Notes: a model not told the origin generated them from the sequence alone. Numbered from the stretch's first letter, positions 11,325 to 24,060 are shown. The stretch is 64,000 nt of DNA from Phoronis australis (GCA_002633005.1 NMRA01000073.1:62001-126000); one strand, 5' to 3'. Numbers and translations: made by a program.

Positions 11325-14300
11325 TGCATGCGGTTCTTTCTAACTTGCACTTGTGATAAGTGTTCTCATGTTTTTGTTATATTTAGTAGTGGTGCGTTTT
11401 GAGTGAATGTTTCACTATTTTTAAGTGCAGCAATTTCAATGCTACGTTGTAGTCATTCAGTGCTTTTGCTGTCTATGTGACCTAACTTGTAGTTAGCGTG
11501 TCTAAGCGTGAATTACGTTTTGCAAGCATTAACCACATGTTGGGCTCTTAGTCTGCCTGGAGAACCAATTTCTTTGTGGGACCTCGTCTTGCTCTTGTAA
11601 CAAAGACATGTTGTGGGCTTTCTGTATTGAGTTTGCTCTACCATGTCAAACTAGATTCAATTTTTGGGAAAAAATCAAAGCAACGCTTTAAAAAGATGCA
11701 TTAACACATAAAGTTGTTGCATTTCGTACACACAGGGAAGATTCACCGTTCTGATGAAGTGGTTTTAGCTCTCAATCTCTAAAATGGACCTTTTGTCATT
11801 AGCATCACTGTCAGAGTGAATATTGAGTTGCTCATTGCAATTTTCATCGTATCATCACTGTTAGTTTTCTTTTATTCTTTTCAGATCAAACAAGTACCGG
11901 TGGAACTGCTGTCTAAAGTACCAGTGGAACTGCTGTCTAAAAGCTATCGTTGTTACAAATGTTGTTTTCTAAACAACAGGACTGCTGGTTGCTCAAGAAG
12001 AGTTCATGTGTGAATATTGAAGGGAACATTTTGTCAAAATGCGTATTGGTAGTTGGACAAAAATAGTTGACAGAAATAGGAGTGTATTTAATTAATGTAT
12101 ATTTGAAGATAAACAAGAAGTGTAAATTAAGATAAGAGTTAGTTGTATACACCTGGCTAGTGTTGAATTAATGTTATGTTTATCACTTGAGTAGGTGTTG
12201 AAGCAATGGGATTTTCTGTTTTGTTGATAAATTTATCATATGACTGTGTGATTGGTGAGGATTTATTATTCCAGAATTAGATATTGGCATGTAGTCCTTG
12301 GAACTTGTCATACCATGTTTTGTTCTATATTCTCTGTTAAATAGCAACTGTATAGAATAATGGCTTTACAATTGCTTAGTGTTGTGCCCAGGTGTTATGA
12401 CAGTCTTTTGCCCAAGTGTTTCTCGTTTTTTTGCGACTGGTAACTTCCAGTGATGTACGTCTATGGTGTCTTCGTGAAGTGCCTACTCTTGACATATCCA
12501 GCATTTCAAAGTCCCTTTGTATTTAACATTGTAACAATCTTCAGATTCTGGAAACCTGAGGAGCAGCAGACTTACTTTTGAGTGGACATCTGTGCCAGAC
12601 ATTCATGTCAAGGTGTCTCTGGCATTTAGTGTGGTTGTAGTAAAGGTGTTAGAACTTGTTTGATCTGTGAGTAGGTGTCAGGTGTATACAGATCTTGGGC
12701 TGCTGTATGTATGGTTTGATGATGACTATCTTATGGCACTAGTGAGCCCAGGATATCTCCCATTGTAAAGTAGTCTACAATTCATTTAGGCTTATCTCCA
12801 ATCACAATGAATAGAACAGTACAGTATTGGTTGAATGGTGCATCAGAAGTGTCAGTTTTGAATGAACGTGACCTTTTGGTGTTTCACTCGATTTCATGAG
12901 CGATTTGAAATCAATCTCTGTTTCCCTAATAACCAACTAGCATCAATTTTGGATTGTTGGCAATAATCTTATCTTCAATTTGTTCATAATGTAAATAGTA
13001 GGAATCTGATTACATGTATTTAGGGAGATTTATAAGACCTTAATTGCTGACTTATGTAAAAACTTGTTTGTACAAGTTGCGTACTGTTGAGCATTAATAT
13101 TCTCCATTTGTGACAGTGCTTCACCAAATATAAAGTGTTCAAACTTTAGCACCAATACTTTCTGTATATGTTTGTCAAGATCAGCATCAGTGCGAGGTCA
13201 TAAATGTTGTGATATAGTTTCTTGGTGCATTCCAATCAAACACGATTTTTTCCAATGCTGCTTTGTGCTGCTTTTGTATTTTGCTAGATATTGTGTTATT
13301 GTCTAACACCTGTTTTGTTTGAATTTCCCTGTTTGAATAAATTAATTTTCCACATAACATTTCTTGTGGGTAGGGAAGGTGCAAAAGCCTATTATATTTC
13401 CATGCTCTTCTTAAAGTGTATAAAATTGCATTATATATCAAGTGCGTTTGACAGAGCCAAGTAAAATGTTTTTGAGTCATTTTTTCATAAAATGAATTCT
13501 AGCAAGCCCAGTTATGAATGGTATGATTTGAAGGTCATCCGTATTGGAATTATCTTTTTGGTTTCATGAAAATTGCCACTACAGTTGAATTTTTGGATTA
13601 ACACTTATGAAGTTACACAAACACTAAATATGACATTAGACTTCACAGGTTACAAATTTCTCTGATGTAAAGCCACAGAAAATGTTGCTGTTTTTATCTT
13701 GCATCTAAGGTGGTGATAAACTCACCTTCCTTTATAAAACTGTTGCAAATTATTGTCCACTAAAGGTGATTTCACATCTTTGAAAGAACAATTTGTTGCT
13801 GCTGGAGATCAAGCTTAATTTGGCTCGACTGCGTGTTAATGGGAATAATGAACTATCAGTTATAGTAACTTACAGGTGTCCTGCTTTTTGAGAATCAGTT
13901 TTCTCAAACCAATAACTCTGGTGCTCCTGTGTGGCTATTGACAACCTATCGGTACATTGCAAACCCAGAAATTGCTTCTCAGTTGATACCAATTTTACAT
14001 TGGTACTAGCAAGTGTTCGAAATTGCTTCTTTGGACAGAATGTGTATTTATAGGCATGTATCCCTTATCCCAAATCAATATGGCTGCCTGGACTACTGTG
14101 GAATTAGAGGAAGCTCCAAGGTGTGTGGTACTAATAAAGTGCCTTATTGTGGTTGCTTATGCTATCCTGAGTTTAGACTTCATCAGCATTCAAGTGTAGT
14201 GTGCAGGGGTATGGGGTTTGTGTTTCAGAGATAAGATCAAACCAGTTCCCTTTCTTAAAAAACAATGAAAAATCAAAGGTTATGTCAATGCAAACATTCT

Positions 14301-15783
14301 GAAATTGTCAAAAGTGCAAACTAAGTATCTATAGCCTCTGTGACTAGTACATGAACAGATGATAGATATTAAGATGTTCAGTTAAACTGTATTTTCAACA
14401 CATCAATATAAATATTTTACATGTTCTTTAAATACTTCAAACTGTCTACAAGAGCCAACACTTTTAAACTCCTCACGCTCTTTGTCTATTAGGTGATGTG
14501 CGTCACAGACATCTAGAGACTTTCAGCCAGAACAGAACATGACCAAGACAATGCTCAGATTCCCACTATGCATAAAATGTGGGGCAAATCACCATATCGC
14601 ACCTTGTTTTACTTAACTTATAAAATTTTACAATCGCAAAACCTGCACAATAAATTGTTGCACTATTGTATGTGCTGGCAGCTGAAAGGATGAGAAATAG
14701 CTACCACGTGTACAGGAATGAACTCGCCTGATGACGAACAACAGGCCAACATGGATGGTGTCTTAGACTAGCAATACAAGTGATCAAGCTAGGGAGTACA
14801 GCTCCATCTATCTGATCCACTGGGGTATGTTCAGTAATATCTTGCATAGAATAGTGAGATCGCACATGATAACGATAGTGAAAGGCAAGATCTCACAAGG
14901 ATTTCACTAGAAAGTTTGTGGTATTACTTGTACACTGACGAAAGGAACTGTTAGGACTGCTGCTTCAGAACGCTGAATTGTGGGAGTAAAAAGTAAACAT
15001 CCGTACTATACAGGAGTTTTATGCACACAAGCCATGAGCATGTATTAAGAAATCATCAATTTAGGGACCAAAAGCCAAATCCAAATATATGCTTGGGCGC
15101 TTATTTGGAAATGACAAATATAAGCTTGGGTGTATCCCACTGTAGCCAGTGGGCAAATTGAAAACAACAAAGTCTTCACACACAACATTACTGAAGTCCA
15201 ACCAGGTGGGAGTTTATTGCTGAAAATGTATTTAGTTATGGTTTTGGTGCCCATTTCCTATGAAACTGGGGAAAGTTTTGGGATTCAACCACACTTATTT
15301 TCCCAAATGCATGCCCTTGGTTTATATTCTTCATATATGCCCACAGGGCATATCTAAAGATGGGACTTTATCCAGAAATCTTTAGTACTATCTTTTTAAC
15401 ACCCCCCCCCCCCATTTATGTAAGGCAACTATTTTCACCGAGTGTGTCTCAAGCATTACTGAACCAAAGATAAAGCTACTGCATGAAATGCTTCAAATGT
15501 CCTTAGAAATTTGGAAAATGATGAATAAAACTGCATTAACCACTGGCAAGCTCATTCTCAGTAAATTGGTTTAGTGAGACCCAAGAAACCTGCACTTGCA
15601 AAGTACCTTCACACACACAAACAAACGACTTCAATTTTCAGACAATCAACAAATTAAAAAAAATGGAAAAGCATGGATCAAGTTGGTCAGTTTTGCGTTA
15701 GGTCACTGAAAGCATGTGGGTTAAAAATCTCATATTTTAACACGAAACAGGCAATATATGAAAATGCTAACCCAAATACTGCA
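11325..15783. other. Intergenic stretch between the convergent PCM1 and BTBD17-like genes
   Basis: AT-rich DNA with no open frame above about 97 codons and none that resembles a known protein. It holds a 24-bp two-copy repeat (GTACC(A/G)GTGGAACTGCTGTC, about 11893-11940) and a poly(C) run at about 15402. The 3' UTRs of both genes probably extend into it. Confidence 0.6.
15213..15218 (-). terminator. Candidate poly(A) signal of the BTBD17-like gene
   Basis: TTTATT on the + strand reads AATAAA on the - strand, 566 bp beyond the stop codon at 15784. Position and strand fit, but there is no other support. Confidence 0.3.
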
Positions 15784-17088
15784 TCACACGTCTTCAGTGG
15801 AACCCATGGCTGCCATACCATGCGTCACTAATTGTGTCTCAGTCTTAGCCACTGTTGGCTTGATAAGAACGTACATCACTTTGGAGTTCTCAGGATCCTT
15901 GATGTCAACCTGCACAGTGTGAGGCGATGTGCGAGTCGGCACCTCACAGATGTCACCATGTAAAACTTGAATGACCTTTTTGTCACCATTGAAAATCACC
16001 AGTGACACCTGGCAGTTTGATTGCTCACTAGGCTCACCTCTGATGGAAGTGTCATTGAAATAGATTTGCATCATCCACGAGCCATTGTTCCTACGGTAGG
16101 TGATCTTCCACTCGGCTTCACGTCTCTCACTGGGCACGGGTCCAGCAAACGTCTTGACATCGCACTGTATTCCAAAGCGAAGCGTGTTCTGCATACTGAC
16201 CTGATCAACAACCAGGTCCAGGTAATTACGTGGCTTATAGTATGGCTCATTGAAGTCTGCTGGGTGCACAGTTGCAGCCAGTGAACGGAAACGATATGCC
16301 TTGCCAAGTAGCTGATGTAGAATATTATGGCAGCACGCATTGTTGGCAAGTTCACTCTGCTCCACTTGGTACAGTTGTGGCACCAACATCTGCGGGAAAC
16401 GCACCAATGGCAAGAGTCTCTGGGCATAACTGGTCAGCTGTCCATACTTCGACTCTTCCAGCAGCCACTGTTGCACTCCGTCAAAAATATAAAACTCATC
16501 GGAAACGACCAGTTTGTCACAACGCAGTATGTCTTCAATGAACTCTATATCCAAGAGCAGCCATTCTGGAGACTTTATTACATCTTCAATGTTCCATGTT
16601 ATTGTCTGAGTGCAGTTGGTTTGTATGGAGTCAAGGTTCAGCGCCTTTGACCATGAATACCAGTTCAAAGCATTAGCCACATAGGGACTGCATGAGTGCT
16701 CCAACATGTATACAATGCACAAATCTTTCAAGGATTGCACATTGTACTTATCAGCTAGACAGAGGATTCCCACCGAATTGCCGACGTTAAGGGCAATGCC
16801 GGCTGTATACAAATAGCGTAAGAAGTGACGGAATGCAGCAATACACTCTGGTGATTCATTTAGCACGACCTCATTTGACACGCTCTGTGACCATGGCTTC
16901 TCATAGAGCATCGTTCGGAAAACTGAGCTCGATTTGGCAAGGACAAACTTGTGAGCAAAATATTTTTCTTCACCAATTTTGATGACAACATCACTAAGGT
17001 CTTCTGTGTTGAAAAACCTGGACATGTTCTGAATGAAGTCAGTCGCATCCGTCAAAACTGTGCCATCTCCTTCGTGTACACCCTCCAT
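15784..17088 (-). CDS. BTB-BACK domain protein, BTBD17-like, 434 aa
   Basis: Probable adaptor of the BTB/POZ family; function not established. The BTB domain spans about residues 15-130 (LSDVVIKIGEEKYFAHKFVL, then SSSVFRTMLYEKPW; RHFLRYLYTAGIALN; LADKYNVQSLKDLC). The BACK domain spans about 135-250 (NALNWYSWSKAL, EWLLLDIEFIEDILRCDKLV, DEFYIFDGVQQWLLEE, LPLVRFPQML). A C-terminal beta-rich domain from about 270 to 425 contains KPRNYLDL and ends VMYVLIKPTV. This order, the YRF..L and PRNYL motifs and the closing IKPT match BTBD17. The start is taken as the ATG at 17088 because the upstream open frame runs into a good acceptor (TTTACTTTCAG, - strand) just before ATTAAAATGG. Vertebrate BTBD17 has a signal peptide; none is seen here, so it is probably cytosolic. 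The whole coding part is one exon; the 5' UTR exon was not located. Confidence 0.88.
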   Translation of the reverse strand: MEGVHEGDGTVLTDATDFIQNMSRFFNTEDLSDVVIKIGEEKYFAHKFVLAKSSSVFRTMLYEKPWSQSVSNEVVLNESPECIAAFRHFLRYLYTAGIALNVGNSVGILCLADKYNVQSLKDLCIVYMLEHSCSPYVANALNWYSWSKALNLDSIQTNCTQTITWNIEDVIKSPEWLLLDIEFIEDILRCDKLVVSDEFYIFDGVQQWLLEESKYGQLTSYAQRLLPLVRFPQMLVPQLYQVEQSELANNACCHNILHQLLGKAYRFRSLAATVHPADFNEPYYKPRNYLDLVVDQVSMQNTLRFGIQCDVKTFAGPVPSERREAEWKITYRRNNGSWMMQIYFNDTSIRGEPSEQSNCQVSLVIFNGDKKVIQVLHGDICEVPTRTSPHTVQVDIKDPENSKVMYVLIKPTVAKTETQLVTHGMAAMGSTEDV

Positions 17089-17865
17089 TTTAATCTGAAA
17101 GTAAACAACCAGAATACAGAGACAATGCACAAAAAATGCAATTCAGGGTGAAAACTCCAGAGAAAACCTTTACTCAGGATAGTCTACCATAGGGTTAAAA
17201 AGATATGAATGTACTGTACATGGATGGATCCAGATAAATCTTCTGTGCAGTTGAGCTAATGCCATGAACGTGTTACTGGCAGGTTTTCAAAAGAGCATGT
17301 GATAAGATAAAAATCTATCTATCTTGTTATATCATAAATGCAGACAGCATAAGTTCCTAGGTCAAAGTCTGAAGGTTTGAAATGATGCATCTACTAAATG
17401 GCCCACTGCCAACCCACCAGTCAAAATTGGCTGTTGATTTTTTTATTATTATACATTATGATGGTAGGTAAAAGTCACTTATCATCAGAGTTAATACCAA
17501 GAATGAACGAACAACTCTGACTTTTGAACTTACAAAGTAAAGCAGCTAGTATATATTCATTAACCTCATTTGATCACTAGTGCCCATTAAATTCTGTCAT
17601 GTGATAATTAAAGACTGGACAGTCACTGTCAACCTTGATTTTATTCATACTATGAACTAAACAATGCACACTGTTTATGTTGTAACTCAGTTTCACAACA
17701 GGTCTATCAGGACATAAATTCTTCTACAACTTTTGTAAATATCTCTGTATTTCCATCGCATTCTTTTTTGCGCTCACCACTGGTAATTAAATTCCAGCAC
17801 AATTCCATTGGCCATCCATTGCTCATTGCATGCCCATGGGGTAAACCATTGCTTTTCTCAGCTTT

Positions 17866-18290
17866 TAAAGTCCTGTTTAGACATCAACTTTTGGCCCGGC
17901 GCAACTGACACGGAGCAAATTGACCCGTGTCAAGCGGCCGTTTACACATACAACTCACTTACCACGGCAAGACCGAAATTAAAGGCTGGAGAGACTGGAT
18001 CGCACATGCACAGGTTTACAAATGGCGAGAGTTGCAGAGACAAAGAACCCGTATGTAAGTCATTAGGCAAGCGCAGTAGAGATGATCCTTTACGCCTTGC
18101 CCCAGTTTCGCGTTTAGACTTAAAGTTGACACAGCGCAAGACGGGCGCAAATTGCTCTACCTCACAAACGGGTGGCAAAAATGTGTCACCGTGGTGTCAA
18201 TTTGCTCCCTGTCAATCCGTTTACACACTGGAACAACTTGCTCCGTGTCAGCTGATCCATGTCAACTTTGTAAGTGTAAACGGCACTTTA
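17866..18290. mobile_element. Probable MITE, 425 bp, imperfect terminal inverted repeats
   Basis: The left end TAAAGTCCTGTTTAGAC pairs with the right end, whose reverse complement is TAAAGTGCCGTTTACAC (14 of 17). The interior is much more GC-rich than its flanks and has several GTGTCA and CCGTTTACAC sub-motifs. The inner open frame (17808-18299) looks incidental. The target-site duplication is unclear and the superfamily not assigned. Confidence 0.55.
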
Positions 18291-18869
18291 GCAGCATGAA
18301 TAGGCTAATTAGTTTTGCCAGAAATGAATTCCTCCTGTTAGCTATGCAGTCACAATAAATACAAACCCAATAACAGAGCTATGAGTACAGCTAGTTCCTA
18401 AGTATATTCCCATTTTGCCATTGAGGGCAAATCTCAACCCACTGCTTTGTAAAATGCAGTTACATTGAATTTTTGTCTAGTACATGGGCTAATGTTCTAG
18501 CCTGCTCATTTGTACTTTCATTCAGATACATTTACTCACTTACAAAATCTCACCAAGCAAGGGACACAAGACAAAACCCAGTCAAATTTACTGTCCCTAG
18601 TTCTTTTATCAACAACTTACACGTGACCTACCTCTGTGCACTCAACTTGGCAGGATGGTATGATTAAATAGCATTTTATCTGAATATTATATCAAGAACA
18701 TCTGCACTATATATATTGTGAGCTTGACACATCAATGGTGGCCATCTGAGAGAGAGGCTCTGCTTCTAATAAAACACTCTTAGTCAGCTGGGTACAAGAG
18801 ACAATCAGGGAAAATAGTTTATGTCACATTTAGTTCACATAAATTTGCGGTATAACAGCAACATGGTTT

Positions 18870-18893
18870 GGGGGGGGGGGGGGGAGGGGAGGG
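18870..18893. repeat. Poly(G) tract
   Basis: A run of G interrupted only by A residues (GGGGGGGGGG..AGGGGAGGGG). Potentially quadruplex-forming; also an error-prone stretch for sequencing. Confidence 0.85.
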
Positions 18894-18953
18894 GATACTT
18901 CATTTTACCATTCAATTCAAAAGACTACTTCTTTTACCATAGTGCAAATAAAC

Positions 18954-19116
18954 TACCGTAATCGTTCGGGTTAACGCCCTGGGCGGTTAAATTGGCGAAC
19001 CCAAAAAATCGGGGGAGGGCGGTTAACCGAGCAGTGGGCGGTTAAATCGGAAATCCACTTAAAGTCGGGGATGGCCGGTTAACTGAACATGGGCGTTAAC
19101 CCGAACGATTACGGTA
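18954..19116. mobile_element. MITE, 163 bp, perfect 26-bp terminal inverted repeats
   Basis: The left end begins TACCGTAATCGTTCGGGTTA and the right end is its exact reverse complement over 26 bases. If the outer TA is a target duplication, the TIR is 24 bp starting CCGTAATCG, which would suit a Tc1/mariner-like origin (inference). The interior carries five versions of GGGCGGTTAA. No coding capacity. Confidence 0.85.
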
Positions 19117-19637
19117 TTTGGAGTCCACAGAATGCATGATTGATTCAAAGCAGATATGGATTATAGGCCCCACAAAGCTCCAGTCCAAAAATACCACAGC
19201 ACATGTACTTACAAAAGGAAATTAGGATAGCCAATATCTTAAATGTTTATTTGTTGGAAAATCAATTGTTGACCAAGTCCTACTCTTTGAGTATGGCAGA
19301 TTCTCCTTCATCAGATTTTGAACACCACATGCATTGCTAGTGCATATTTCCATCTCAATAGATCCATGACTCACTGCTGACTGAACCAAGATTAAGAGTG
19401 AAGCAATCAATAAATCTAGAGAACAAAGAGAACATCACAATAGCATAAACCCTTCTGGGGAATGCTATTACCTACATGGAACAATCAACTAAAGCAGATG
19501 ACATTATCACAGACACAAGGACATTAATCTACAAAGTGATTTTAGCTGCATGTAGTAGGATAGCTTGGTAGGTTGATAGGACTGGTTTTAACAAAATTAC
19601 CTTAGTAAATATAATCAGCATTGATATGAAAAATAAA

Positions 19638-19985
19638 TCAATTACTGGACTTACGCAATGAGTTTAAGCTACGTTGCTCATCATCTCGAGAACTTCGGCA
19701 GGCCACTGAGATGTCACGTGACTCATCATGTGATCGATATCACAGTTTGCGCAGGATACTCTTTAGCACCCTATCCCAAGTTTTTGGTAACAGAAATTTC
19801 AGGCTCCCTCGTCTGTTTTACTGGAATTCTCCACTCTCTCATATATGGCCTTCTTAACCAATTGCCTGAACCAGTTTTCTTCCCTATCGATCACATGATG
19901 ACTCACGTGACATCTCAATAGCCTGCCGAAGTCCTCGACATGAGGACGCAACGTAGCTAACTCAATCCGTAAGTCCAGTAATTGA
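19638..19985. mobile_element. Fold-back element of 348 bp with arms of about 105 bp
   Basis: The left arm begins TCAATTACTGGACTTACG; the right arm ends CGTAAGTCCAGTAATTGA. Pairing extends inward through CTTCGGCAGGC, GAGATGTCACGTGA and TCATCATGTGATCGAT with a few mismatches. The loop of about 150 bp has no open frame of note. Structure as in a non-autonomous DNA transposon. Confidence 0.85.
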
Positions 19986-22200
19986 ATTTTTTCATACCAT
20001 TTACTCAACAGGATGACTCAAAATATTCATCATACTATAATCAGCAGTGATTTACTAAATATAGTGTAGATATTTATGAAAAAAAAATAACGACAGCCCC
20101 CCATTTTAGAACAAAATAAGCACATTGTAAAAGAGCATGTTGTAATGAAAGGCATGCCAGGAAATTGTTTCTGTACTATGAAGAAAAACAAACGGGGTGG
20201 AAGACATGATTGATGCATTTATGGTCAAAATTCACAATTCTTGCAAAATATGAAAGTTTGAAAGAAAGAAATTTAGAAGCCATTTTATTTCCATGTCCAA
20301 AGATAACAATCACTGACAGTAATATAATGGAAAAACTATCATCTGAATTGAGAAGGGGCAAAACTGGTGGTGATGGAAGGAGAGGAACAGTTTAAAGGTA
20401 ACAAACAAACAAAAATCTGAAGCATACCCCTGTCAAGCCCATTCTTGAATATTTGCTGAGCAAAATCACACGAGTTCCCAGGATAGCTGAGGGCACATTG
20501 TCACCAAACCTTCATGAAAGGCCTATCACACAACTGGAGATTATTTGAACATCATTTAGCGCGAGAAATGGCGAAAAGAACTCCCTGATCGTGTGAAGTG
20601 GCGAGAAAATTTACGATGGCCGAGGAAATAATCTGGCCTAAATCTTTAGCATTGCGCTTACAGAATCCGAATAACTTTGGCCAGCTTGTGAATCCGGTCT
20701 TTTCGAGCATACTTAACTTTCTTACCATCCTAAATTTAGACCGATTTAAATCTCTTTTTGCGACCTAAATCTCTTTTTGCGTTGGGTCCAAATTCTTGTG
20801 GTCGAGAAAGACTGTTAACCCACCATTCTAAATCCGTGGCGCGAAAAGCCCTTTTGCAGAGAGAAAAGCTCAACTCCATATTTCACATATTGCTCTCATG
20901 AGCAACCAGAGTTATGAATTGTTACAAGTGGGATCATGAAAAATTCCTAAGACATGATTTATTGCCAATACTTAATATAATTGAAGATAAAATTAACTTA
21001 GCAGGGACATCCTGAACTGTAACCCGCATTCAAACCATGAAACTGTACCTGGGTAACATAAATGTTGATCACAAACAGTTAAAAATGGCCTCACCAGTGA
21101 AAACTTCCATAATTAAGTAAACCTGTAACTGACCATATTTTTTCAGAAAGTGCAGGCAACACAGTACTACTATCAAAATATGTGAGAGTTGCAGCTGCTG
21201 TAAGAACTTCAGTTTAAGAAATTTATGACAATTAGGCAAACATGGCAGCTGAAACTGAATGTACAAAGTGCGCACAGCAGATTTATCTATACAGTCCTTA
21301 GGAAATAACTAGCTTGGCCTTTCACTAATTGTCATGTTTAGGCTCCAGTAAGATTTGAAGGAACACTAATTAAAAACGCATGAACAAAGCTCATATATTT
21401 GCTCCCAGAACAGAATGAGAGTCTCTTGCACTGTCAGTAATTTTACAGAAGATTCATCAAATTACCAAAAATTATTACAAGGATTATTCTTGGAATTCAA
21501 TTCCCAGTCCTTGATGCATGAGAGACAACAAATAAAGACAAACCAACCCCTTGTATTTCATTTCAATGCACATCATCTCAGTTTCACTAGACAAAAAGAA
21601 GAATGCTTAAAATGCTGGTGTATTAAATATCAAACACCAGCATCTGTATAAACCATCAACAAAATATGGAACACGATTTTATTTTCAAGGAAGAAATTAC
21701 TGGTTGATATTGTACAAAGGTTTTGATGACTCTTAACTGCGAAAACATACACTCCGAGTCTTTCCAGCATTCACATTTGAGATGTTTTAACTTCTCTGCA
21801 AGTAAAAGCCACAAAACAGGACAATTGTGAGATGCAGGTTATGGGTTTTTGAAAAGCAATTCCTAGAAATGATAATCTACAACTACCAGTAAGTTGTCCA
21901 TGTGTAACAAAAGAAGTCAAACAAACTGATAGACTTCATTTTAAATCTGACTTTGCAGGACCAAATATTGACCATAAACCATTATTATAAAGGCCACACC
22001 TGGCGAACTTTGGTACAGCAATGATTAATACTTTTGTTAAGTTTTGTCACATGCAAAACATGAACAAAATATTTCAGTATTGAAAACATGATATATTTGT
22101 GTTCTCAAATAAGAGAGAAAATTAACATTAGTACCAATTTTGTCAACACACACATTGGTTCCTACTAATTCCAGTTCACTGTCATGACAATGTGAAATTG

Positions 22201-22460
22201 ATACCCTCATGGCCTGACTTTTCATTTCTTGTTAGCACTAAACCCNAGTTTTGGGGGGCTCGAATTTCTGACCAAGTGGACCTTTTGCTAACAGAAAAGC
22301 TGGAGGACTAAAAAAAACGGGGTACCTTCTTCAGTACTGTGAACTGTGCGTCTGCCCCCGTGGTCAGATGTTGGTACCTCGTTCATCTATGCTAAGTGCT
22401 CTGGGCTGCCGGTCTATACCCTCATGGCCTGACTTTTCATTTCTTGTTAGCACTAAACCC
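22201..22460. repeat. 45-bp direct repeat flanking a single-N join and a 169-bp insert
   Basis: The 45 bases at 22201-22245 (ATACCCTCATGGCCTGACTT ... CACTAAACCC) recur identically at 22416-22460. The first copy stops exactly at the N at 22246. The segment between (22247-22415) differs in character from its surroundings. Confidence 0.9.
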
Positions 22461-24020
22461 ATGTAGGCTAATATTAATCTTCATTATCTAATGACTTGGC
22501 AATGAAGCCATACAACAACTGCCAGCACCACTATAAAATTTACAGGCAAGTTAAGGTTTGCAGGCCTTCCCACTGCAACACCACGAAGCTTCTGTCAAGG
22601 TGAACACTTTAACTTCTGTCTTGAACTACAGCTCTGAAGCTGATGAAAACACTGTAGCTGAACTTCGCTATTAACAACACTAACAGTGAAGTTTCGGTAG
22701 CAGCAATATTGACTGTATGGAAAAGGGCCTTAAGATAAGGAACTTATATAATAAATAAAAACTGTTTCTTTTTGTCCAATGTACAAAATCAAAATCTAAA
22801 CCAGACCACATAAACCCCGACAAAAATAAGTTTCAAAATATTCCTCGAGTTCGCCATGAGTAGGAATTCTTTTTGAACAGAATTTTAGAAGTCAAAAAGT
22901 GCCTTCTAAGTCGAAAAGTACTTCAACGACTTTACTCGACTGAATGCTAGAAATGGACTTGTATTCATCTTGTTAGGTTTAGCAGCAAATTTCTTAAATT
23001 CACATTCAGCAGTAAGAGTATGGGCAATAATGTCTGAGCTGATAAAGATAAACACCGGGCATTGTTCTGGGCATTGTTTGATAATACAACTGTTACAACA
23101 ACAGGACTGAAATATGTGCACGGTGTGCTCCTGGAGCATGCATGACTGCTTAATTAACTGAGTTAACTGCAAGGCAGATATGGGCACTGATCAACAATAG
23201 ACGCGCAAACAGAAATGGCAACTTGCCATATAAACTTGTGAAAATAAAGGAATGAAGACAAGACAACAGATGTTTATCTGTACATAAAAAGTTACACAGC
23301 CAGACATGGCTCTAGCTAGTTTAGAGCAACAAAGCTATCACAATTCCAGAGTAACTATAAAGTGAATAATTGTTGATTTCATTCAAGAACCCTCTAATTT
23401 AAAGAAAATAAACAATGACCTTATGAACTCAGTTTCAACCAGAATTTTCCTGTGATGTCCTCACAAATGCTCTCTATCACCAGGAAAACTGGTTCCTAGC
23501 AATCACTATTAAAAAACTTGTTGACAAATTATTTTCTGGCAACTTTCCCAACCTTTCACACAGCTCATGATAACAAAAGAATACACTGATCCTAACAACT
23601 GAGATAGTACTCAGACAGTGAAAGATGAAAAGTATGAGAGAACATGCGTATTTGCAATTCTTAAATGTTCCACAAAAACTTGAACAATCATGCACACACA
23701 GAGAGAAGTCAAAAATGTCCGACTTTGAAAATTCTTAACACTAGGACTAGATTGCCAAATCTTGAATGAAAATATCCTTCAATGAACCCTGAACTCTAAC
23801 ATCATAATCTACAAAGCATAAAATCCATAGGCATACCTCCAAAGTATAACATATATCCACGCAAGGCTCCATATTCCATTCCTCAGTAAGCCCAATGCCT
23901 TTCTGCCTTAACTGCAATGTATTGATTATGCCACCACACTGTTTCCCCTTTATATAATGCCATAACAAACCTAGTGTACACACACTCCCATATGACAGGA
24001 ATTAAACACACATGACTATC

Positions 24021-24060
24021 GGCCAATCAGCTTACACTTGATTGGCAGCAGCCAATCAGA
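24021..24060. promoter_or_regulatory. Cluster of three CCAAT boxes
   Basis: GGCCAATCAG, then ATTGGCAGCA (CCAAT in reverse) and GCCAATCAGA fall within 40 bp, a spacing typical of NF-Y-bound promoters. Location about 6.9 kb upstream of the BTBD17-like start on the - strand; assignment to that gene is a guess. Confidence 0.3.

Noticed and set aside
16021-16650. Open frames on the + strand and a 118-codon frame on the - strand inside the BTBD17-like gene
   Set aside because: Shadows of the real coding frame.
17808-18299. 163-codon open frame on the + strand
   Set aside because: It lies almost entirely in a GC-rich MITE, shows no protein similarity I recognise and has no exon context.
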